Shown here piece after piece: positions 17,890 to 22,154 of a DNA stretch of 22,154 nt (the first letter of the stretch is position 1; the number at the start of each line of letters is the position of its first letter). Origin of the DNA: Pseudomonadota bacterium (GTDB lineage: Bacteria; Pseudomonadota; Gammaproteobacteria; PS1; Pseudothioglobaceae); assembly GCA_022600395.1 (NCBI GenBank), contig JAHZKM010000090.1:1-22154 (forward strand). Direction: 5' to 3'. The notes under the pieces were generated by a model that saw only the letters and a list, made by a program, of their open reading frames with translations, did no database searches and was not told the DNA's origin. Made by a program: the position numbers and the translations under genes.

Positions 17890-18315
17890 TCAAATCTTCT
17901 GATTGTCTTCTCCTCCCGGTAACTTCTCTTTTGCCAGCCATATTGCTAGCATGCAAAATGTAAACACAAGCACTGTTAAGGCAATCTCCCAGCCAACAAC
18001 TTTTGGCTCAGAAATAGTCATCAATATAGCTGACACAAATCCTAACAGTAAAGCGTTCATTCCTTCTTTTATGCTAGGCGAGAAAAGCAAGAAAAGCAAG
18101 TCAATACTCGCAGCCAAAGCCAAGGCAAAAGCAGCTGTCTTAAGTGGATGAGTATGACTAATAAGATCTAGATTTGTTTTGCCTAGTAATGGGCCTAAGC
18201 TAATATCGAATAGAGCTAGTACAATTACAAAAAACGCCACTGTAGCAATAACTATTTCAGCAGATACTTTAATTTTAAGAGCGATGTTAGTTATTTTATC
18301 CATAGTTTTTTTCAT
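17890..18315 (-). CDS. Small multi-span membrane protein, unrecognised
   Basis: A 141-residue hydrophobic protein of unknown family. Four membrane segments are likely: about 18-38, 58-78, 84-100 and 106-126, with a short charged C-terminus (KEKLPGGEDNQKI). It contains a His pair in SHTHP (53-57) between the first two segments, but no recognisable haem, quinone or metal motif. The coding sequence begins two bases after the stop of the Met-rich coiled-coil gene, so the two are surely co-transcribed. Met1 or Met5 could be the start (18315 or 18303); neither has a clear ribosome binding site, which again suggests coupling to the upstream gene. It ends the four-gene haem-protein cluster. Confidence 0.7.
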   Translation of the reverse strand: MKKTMDKITNIALKIKVSAEIVIATVAFFVIVLALFDISLGPLLGKTNLDLISHTHPLKTAAFALALAASIDLLFLLFSPSIKEGMNALLLGFVSAILMTISEPKVVGWEIALTVLVFTFCMLAIWLAKEKLPGGEDNQKI

Positions 18316-18317
18316 TG

Positions 18318-18806
18318 TTAATCAAGCATGCCTCTTATATAGTTCGTTGGACTGGTAAATGATTGGACACCACGACTCATATCATTTCTCATAATATTCA
18401 TATCTCGACTCATGATTGCAATAGATGGCGCCATAAGTTCTATAGATGAACGCATACTGTCTAGATCATCAGACATTAATTGGTACATATTATTAATGTT
18501 ACTATCTAAATCCTTAACCGTTACTCTGAGTCCAATAAACTCATTCTTCATTGTGCTCATATCGCCAGACATTGTGTAAATATTTTTAGATATGCCGCTT
18601 ATATCACTACGCAATACTTTTATATCACCACTCATTTGATTTATATTAAGACTCATCTGATTTATATTGCCTGCCATTGATGAAATATCCTCTCTCATAT
18701 AACGCATAGAAAGCATCATATCGTACATTACATACATCATCATACCTCCACCTAATAAAACGGCAATTATCGCTAATATTTTTGATATTAAAATATTACT
18801 CTGCAT
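18318..18806 (-). CDS. Methionine-rich membrane-anchored coiled-coil protein
   Basis: A 162-residue protein with one N-terminal membrane segment (about 7-27) followed by a long coiled coil of roughly 120 residues, predicted to lie in the periplasm if the N-terminus is cytoplasmic. It is unusually rich in methionine: 24 of 162 residues. Methionines fall on an exact seven-residue spacing at 44, 51 and 58, and Ile/Leu residues alternate in similar steps, as in a heptad core. A 21-bp direct repeat in the DNA produces one heptad twice. The only cysteine-free, Met- and Asp/Asn-rich composition could also suit metal binding or oxidant scavenging, but this is inference. AAGGAGA gives a strong ribosome binding site. 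Function unknown. Confidence 0.8.
   Translation of the reverse strand: MQSNILISKILAIIAVLLGGGMMMYVMYDMMLSMRYMREDISSMAGNINQMSLNINQMSGDIKVLRSDISGISKNIYTMSGDMSTMKNEFIGLRVTVKDLDSNINNMYQLMSDDLDSMRSSIELMAPSIAIMSRDMNIMRNDMSRGVQSFTSPTNYIRGMLD
18630..18671 (-). repeat. Tandem 21-bp repeat encoding a duplicated heptad
   Basis: Two adjacent 21-base units (18630-18650 and 18651-18671) share nearly all bases, each beginning ACTCATYTGATTTATATT on the plus strand. Because 21 bases equal seven codons, the repeat duplicates one heptad (the two INQM-containing turns at residues 47-58) of the coiled-coil protein without a frame change. It looks like a recent in-frame duplication. Confidence 0.7.
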
Positions 18807-18845
18807 ATTCTCTCCTTAAGGACTGTCTTCAAAGTTAACAATACC

Positions 18846-20708
18846 CTAAAGACTCTTTAAATATTCTAATAAACTTAACTTGTCTTTTTTGGATAAATTT
18901 ACTCCGTATTCATGTCCTGAATTTAAATTTCCAGGCAGTTTTGTATCAATAAGAAGCGTATTTACGCCAGTATTATTTTCAGAAAAACCAACCTTTACTG
19001 GGTCGAATTTTGGTGATCCAGTTCTAAACCTATCAGGTCGATTGTTTTCTGCTTCTAAAAGATCTGCAAGCGTCGGCACGGAGCCATTATGGAGAAATGG
19101 TCCGGTTGCCCAAACACCATTAAGTGGTTTTGCACGATATTGAGCTGTCTCCAAACTTTCCAAACATTTCGAATCTGTTTTAGAAAAGCCCGCTCCATTC
19201 TTGGCAATTAAATCATACAAAGCGGATTTATTATTATCTCGCATTTTAAGTGTTGACGCTATTTGCTCTGGGGTAGCATTAGCATTTTGCATCTGTTCTA
19301 TCAGTCGTTTATCAGACTCTCTGGTCTCTATATTTGGATTAGACAGATAATCAGCAACTGTTTTTTCTGCAGAAGAGAAAAAACCCTTAAAAATATCAGC
19401 TAAAGATCCTATCAATTCACTTTTCTCTTTGCTCAAATCATTAATAATTACAGCTACACTCATATGGTCAAGAATCTGATTGGCATAAGTTTCTTGGCAT
19501 AAAGGTGTTCCAACGATGTAAGAAGAGTTTCTACCTTCAAGTGGGCCCGTAGCCACAACGCGCGATGCATATGACATTGCCGTACCTGGGTCAGTGCCTA
19601 TTTCAGTTAATGCAGTATTATTAATTTGAATGGTATTTAAAACCCTACTCTTGCTAGAGTCAATTTCAACGTGACATGAAGCACAATGAGATTTATAAAT
19701 TTTAGAACCCTCCTTAACTAAACTATCATTTAGTTTAGGTAAAAAACCCCTAACAGAAAGCTCTTTCCAAGAAGGCGAGCGAAGAGTTTTTAACTTATCT
19801 TCAATATCAATTAGATTTGTTGTTTTAATAGAATTTTCATATCCAGCATTTAGCTTAGAACTTATAGTTGAAACCTCCCCAAAAACTCCAAGAACTTGTC
19901 CAACATTTCTTGCAAGAACGCCAGCATGGTCATTTGGAACCACGCCAATATATTGAACAAAATCTAGATATGGTGTATCCCAAATATATGGATAACTAGC
20001 AGGTGCGTTAGCAGGGCGTGCATTGTCTGGCCTGTTTATCATTTTTGCAGTAACCTGATTAAGTATAACATTCAAAGCATCAGCTCGGCCTGGACCTGGT
20101 AAAGTTTCTGCGTTATTGCGTGCATGCCAGTTCTGTTGTTTTTGAATAGCAGTCCTAAGGCGAGCTTTAACCTTAGCAGTATCTTGACCTAAGCGCTCAG
20201 AAAATCTATTAAGTTTGTCGGAGTCTTTGTATGTAGCCTCCATACTTGCGAGAAGATTTTTCATAAATGACCATAAATCAAAATGAGATACACCCCCATC
20301 AACTAAAACCGTCTTGGAGTCAATGACAACTTCTGACGTGTGACAAGCAGCGCAATTTATACCCAAATGACGTTCGTTGCTATATAAACTGTTATCTATT
20401 GTCATTCCAATAGGCAAGGCGTCTATATTACTATGAGATTTTGTCCATGGAATTAATCCAAAGTTTTTTAAGTGCGTATCACTTCTAAATAAATCTGTGC
20501 TGTTTGACTGTTCTAGTGCAAGAAACCAATCATATAAGATGATAGGAGAGCCTTGCGGTGTAAAATAGAAAAAGTCACGATCAGATTCATCCCATCCTTG
20601 ATCTAGTATCACTAAATGGGAATCATTATCAAAAAATGCAAAAAGTTGCTGTGTTGAAACTAAAAGCATTAACGTAATAGCTTGCAACAACTTACTTAAA
20701 GATTTCAT
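18846..20708 (-). CDS. Exported di-haem cytochrome c, RoxA / di-haem peroxidase superfamily
   Basis: A 620-residue secreted cytochrome. A signal peptide (1-24, cleavage likely after LFA) directs it to the periplasm. Two c-type haem sites are present: CAACH (119-123) and CASCH (342-346). The wide 223-residue spacing and the C-terminal KPLNGVWATGPFLHNGSVPTL block (527-547), whose His540 is a likely distal haem ligand, resemble RoxA, the rubber oxygenase of Xanthomonas, and other long di-haem peroxidase relatives such as RoxB. WDTPYLDFVQYIG (243-255) also fits that group. The substrate is not known: an oxygenase, a peroxidase or an electron-transfer role are all possible. It lies 52 bases after the catalase-like gene and 39 bases before the Met-rich gene. 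The ribosome binding site is weak. Confidence 0.85.
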   Translation of the reverse strand: MKSLSKLLQAITLMLLVSTQQLFAFFDNDSHLVILDQGWDESDRDFFYFTPQGSPIILYDWFLALEQSNSTDLFRSDTHLKNFGLIPWTKSHSNIDALPIGMTIDNSLYSNERHLGINCAACHTSEVVIDSKTVLVDGGVSHFDLWSFMKNLLASMEATYKDSDKLNRFSERLGQDTAKVKARLRTAIQKQQNWHARNNAETLPGPGRADALNVILNQVTAKMINRPDNARPANAPASYPYIWDTPYLDFVQYIGVVPNDHAGVLARNVGQVLGVFGEVSTISSKLNAGYENSIKTTNLIDIEDKLKTLRSPSWKELSVRGFLPKLNDSLVKEGSKIYKSHCASCHVEIDSSKSRVLNTIQINNTALTEIGTDPGTAMSYASRVVATGPLEGRNSSYIVGTPLCQETYANQILDHMSVAVIINDLSKEKSELIGSLADIFKGFFSSAEKTVADYLSNPNIETRESDKRLIEQMQNANATPEQIASTLKMRDNNKSALYDLIAKNGAGFSKTDSKCLESLETAQYRAKPLNGVWATGPFLHNGSVPTLADLLEAENNRPDRFRTGSPKFDPVKVGFSENNTGVNTLLIDTKLPGNLNSGHEYGVNLSKKDKLSLLEYLKSL

Positions 20709-20760
20709 AAATATTTTTTACTCACATTTGGTATCGACACGGTTAATTTCATAATTGCAA

Positions 20761-21861
20761 TTAATTATCATTATTCATCGTTCGACGAACATTACTTGTT
20801 TTATCGTAAACCATTCCGCGCATAGCGTTAATGACACCTAAAGGCTTATGATCTTCGATAGAATGCCAAGGGTTATAACTAAGCTTTTCACACATAGTAT
20901 TATTGCCTGCTGTATCAAAAGTTTGAGGAGGAATAATAATTTGAGCAATTGGCACAAATGGAAATTTATCTTCGTCCCAATTGTCGTAATTGTTTAAATC
21001 AACACCAGAGAGTGCGCCTCTATCTTGCAGCATAAACTCCATGCAAGCAGATTTATTTTTTAAAGTTTCTTGCATGGAGTCTCTTAAGAAATTCTTTCCA
21101 GATGTTTTATCAGACTTTACTTGCATATTAGGATTACACGAACGAACTGAGTATCTTACGACATGAGGATTAATATCTTTAGAGCCAAGCTGATAAGGGG
21201 TTACTGAGTAATACTGTGTAAAAAGAGGGTTGTCTATATGTTGAGAAAGCATCTTGGCGGCAGTAATAGTACCATTTAACCCAATATCAAATGGTATATG
21301 CAAAAAATCAGATATTTTTCCAGCATCAAATCGTTCAAAAAATTCTGCTGAGCTTTTAGTATCATTTAAAAAAAATGAAGGATGAGAAAGTAAAACAAAA
21401 TCCTGTGAATCTTTATAAATAGGATCTTTAATTAATTTAGTGCCATTGACTCCAAATACCTTTATTGCCATCCCTCTAGTATCTCCATCACGATCATCAC
21501 CAGAACCATTAGTAGAGCCATTGGAGAAGCGAATTAAAGCTTTATATGAGGCACCAGGTTTGAAAATTCCTTTAGCGAGTGTAGTATTTTTTAAGTTATT
21601 ATTAATTTTAAATTCACTCTTAACACATCCGTTTGCTTTCGCATGAACATTTCTTCGTGCATATCCTTTAACATATTCAGAAAGAACTTTATCAGATAAA
21701 GTTTTAACTACTCGTTGTGTATCGTTTACTTCTTGTGGTTCTAATATATCAGTAATTTGATAACGAGAACTCTCTTGCGATGATAGAGTACCGAGAGCAA
21801 TGCTCTGTGTTGATAGATTTATAGTTAGTATAAAAAAAAGTATTTGTGTTATTTTATTCAT
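20761..21861 (-). CDS. Exported catalase-fold haem protein
   Basis: A 366-residue protein of the catalase superfamily, shorter than classical catalases (about 480 or more) and with a signal peptide (1-22, cleavage likely after SIA). The distal His is His73 in NVHAKANG, RFSN (111-114) and RGMAIKVFG (129-137) match the catalase core. Arg348 and Tyr352 in RGMVYDKT fit the proximal RxxxY haem-ligand motif. In my alignment, the distal Asn of catalases is replaced: the LLSHPSFF segment (157-164) has Ser159 at that place. This group (SrpA-like, catalase-related) includes peroxidases and allene oxide synthase-type enzymes, so true catalase activity is uncertain. AAGGAG precedes the ATG, and a TATAAT lies upstream. 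It is the first gene of the four-gene cluster. Confidence 0.85.
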   Translation of the reverse strand: MNKITQILFFILTINLSTQSIALGTLSSQESSRYQITDILEPQEVNDTQRVVKTLSDKVLSEYVKGYARRNVHAKANGCVKSEFKINNNLKNTTLAKGIFKPGASYKALIRFSNGSTNGSGDDRDGDTRGMAIKVFGVNGTKLIKDPIYKDSQDFVLLSHPSFFLNDTKSSAEFFERFDAGKISDFLHIPFDIGLNGTITAAKMLSQHIDNPLFTQYYSVTPYQLGSKDINPHVVRYSVRSCNPNMQVKSDKTSGKNFLRDSMQETLKNKSACMEFMLQDRGALSGVDLNNYDNWDEDKFPFVPIAQIIIPPQTFDTAGNNTMCEKLSYNPWHSIEDHKPLGVINAMRGMVYDKTSNVRRTMNNDN

Positions 21862-21929
21862 TCTACTTACTCCTTAATTTCGGCAATAAGTTAATATGAA
21901 TTTATTTTCACTAATCTTATTATTGATTA

Positions 21930-21935
21930 ATTATA
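21930..21935 (-). promoter_or_regulatory. Possible -10 box of the catalase/di-haem cluster
   Basis: On the minus strand the sequence reads TGTATAAT, a perfect TATAAT at 21935-21930 preceded by TG. Start of transcription would be near 21923, giving a leader of about 60 bases. The -35 region is only a T-rich stretch. It lies between the 5S terminator and the first gene, so the cluster has its own promoter rather than reading through from the rRNA operon. Confidence 0.45.
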
Positions 21936-21990
21936 CATACTTAGTTGAGAATAGAAAAAAATCTAATAAATGAGATAAAAAATATTAGAC

Positions 21991-22031
21991 AAAAAAATAC
22001 CCCAATATTCTGATTGAATATTGGGGTATTT
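21991..22031 (-). terminator. Rho-independent terminator of the rRNA operon
   Basis: A perfect 16-bp stem (21995-22010 with 22016-22031) encloses a five-base loop. On the minus strand it is followed by a run of seven T (complement of 21991-21997). On the plus strand no T run follows, so it acts in the minus direction, on the 5S transcript. Confidence 0.92.
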
Positions 22032-22039
22032 AGAATTAA

Positions 22040-22154
22040 AGCCTAGCAATGTCCTACTCTCACATGGGGAGACCCCACACTACCATCGGCGCTAAGTGGT
22101 TTCACTTCTGAGTTCGGAATGGGATCAGGTGGGTCACACTTGCTATTGTCACTA
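22040..22154 (-). rRNA. rrf: 5S ribosomal RNA (5' end cut by the window)
   Basis: The complement of this stretch shows the 5S core, including the highly conserved CCGAACTCAGAAGTGAAA-like and GCGCCGATGGTAGTGTGGGG regions, very close to E. coli 5S rRNA. The 3' end (GCTAGGC, near 22041) should pair with a 5' strand beginning GCCTAG; the window stops about three or four bases short of it. The rest of the rRNA operon would lie beyond the right edge. Confidence 0.96.

Noticed and set aside
18630..18671. The 21-bp tandem repeat as part of a CRISPR-like array
   Set aside because: There are only two directly adjacent units without spacers, and they lie in frame inside a coding sequence where they copy one heptad.

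Overview
The window reads as a chromosomal segment of an AT-rich gammaproteobacterium. Support comes from the FabA/FabB unsaturated fatty acid pair, the order cvpA-purF-metZ (known from Pseudomonas), pyrE divergent from a Crc/ExoIII-type gene (also Pseudomonas-like), a TrxC-type thioredoxin 2, and a 5S rRNA of gammaproteobacterial type. The low GC and compact, overlapping genes are compatible with the marine sulfur-oxidiser group (SUP05/Thioglobus and relatives). That placement is an inference from general appearance, not a demonstrated assignment.

Layout, left to right. (1) 29-118: tRNA-Ser(UGA), followed by a 204-base gap holding a perfect 14-bp inverted repeat, then a small DUF3579-like gene. 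(2) 598-2515: a pirin gene and an alanine dehydrogenase gene, divergent, with a short shared promoter region. (3) 2583-6346: pyrE (minus) is divergent from a tightly packed plus-strand run xthA/crc-type nuclease, trmB, fxsA, folC, in which neighbours overlap or lie one base apart; folC most likely starts at TTG. (4) 6409-9978: an enlarged CvpA-like membrane protein, purF, metZ. (5) 10015-11738: fabA-fabB, closed by a strong bidirectional terminator. (6) 16235-11803 on the minus strand: serS, yajC, secD, secF. (7) 16319-17837: a single-domain rhodanese, an unrecognised 221-aa protein and trxC, all plus strand. (8) 21861-17890 on the minus strand: a four-gene set of exported or membrane proteins. 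These are a catalase-fold haem protein with a signal peptide, a RoxA/di-haem peroxidase-type cytochrome c with two CxxCH sites, a methionine-rich membrane-anchored coiled-coil protein, and a small multi-span membrane protein. (9) Right edge: the 5S rRNA gene on the minus strand, cut by the window end, with a 16-bp stem terminator.

Most of the window is core metabolism: pyrimidine, purine, folate, methionine and fatty acid synthesis, tRNA modification and charging, and protein export. The accessory part is the four-gene set at the right end, directly downstream of an rRNA operon. Pairing a periplasmic catalase-like protein with a RoxA-like di-haem cytochrome suggests a periplasmic peroxide, lipid hydroperoxide or oxygenase system. 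Its substrate cannot be read from the sequence. The two small membrane proteins behind it are candidates for anchoring or partner roles. This is the part of the window most worth following up.

No stretch longer than 300 bases lacks a gene. The largest gaps are 119-322 and 21862-22039, both described below.
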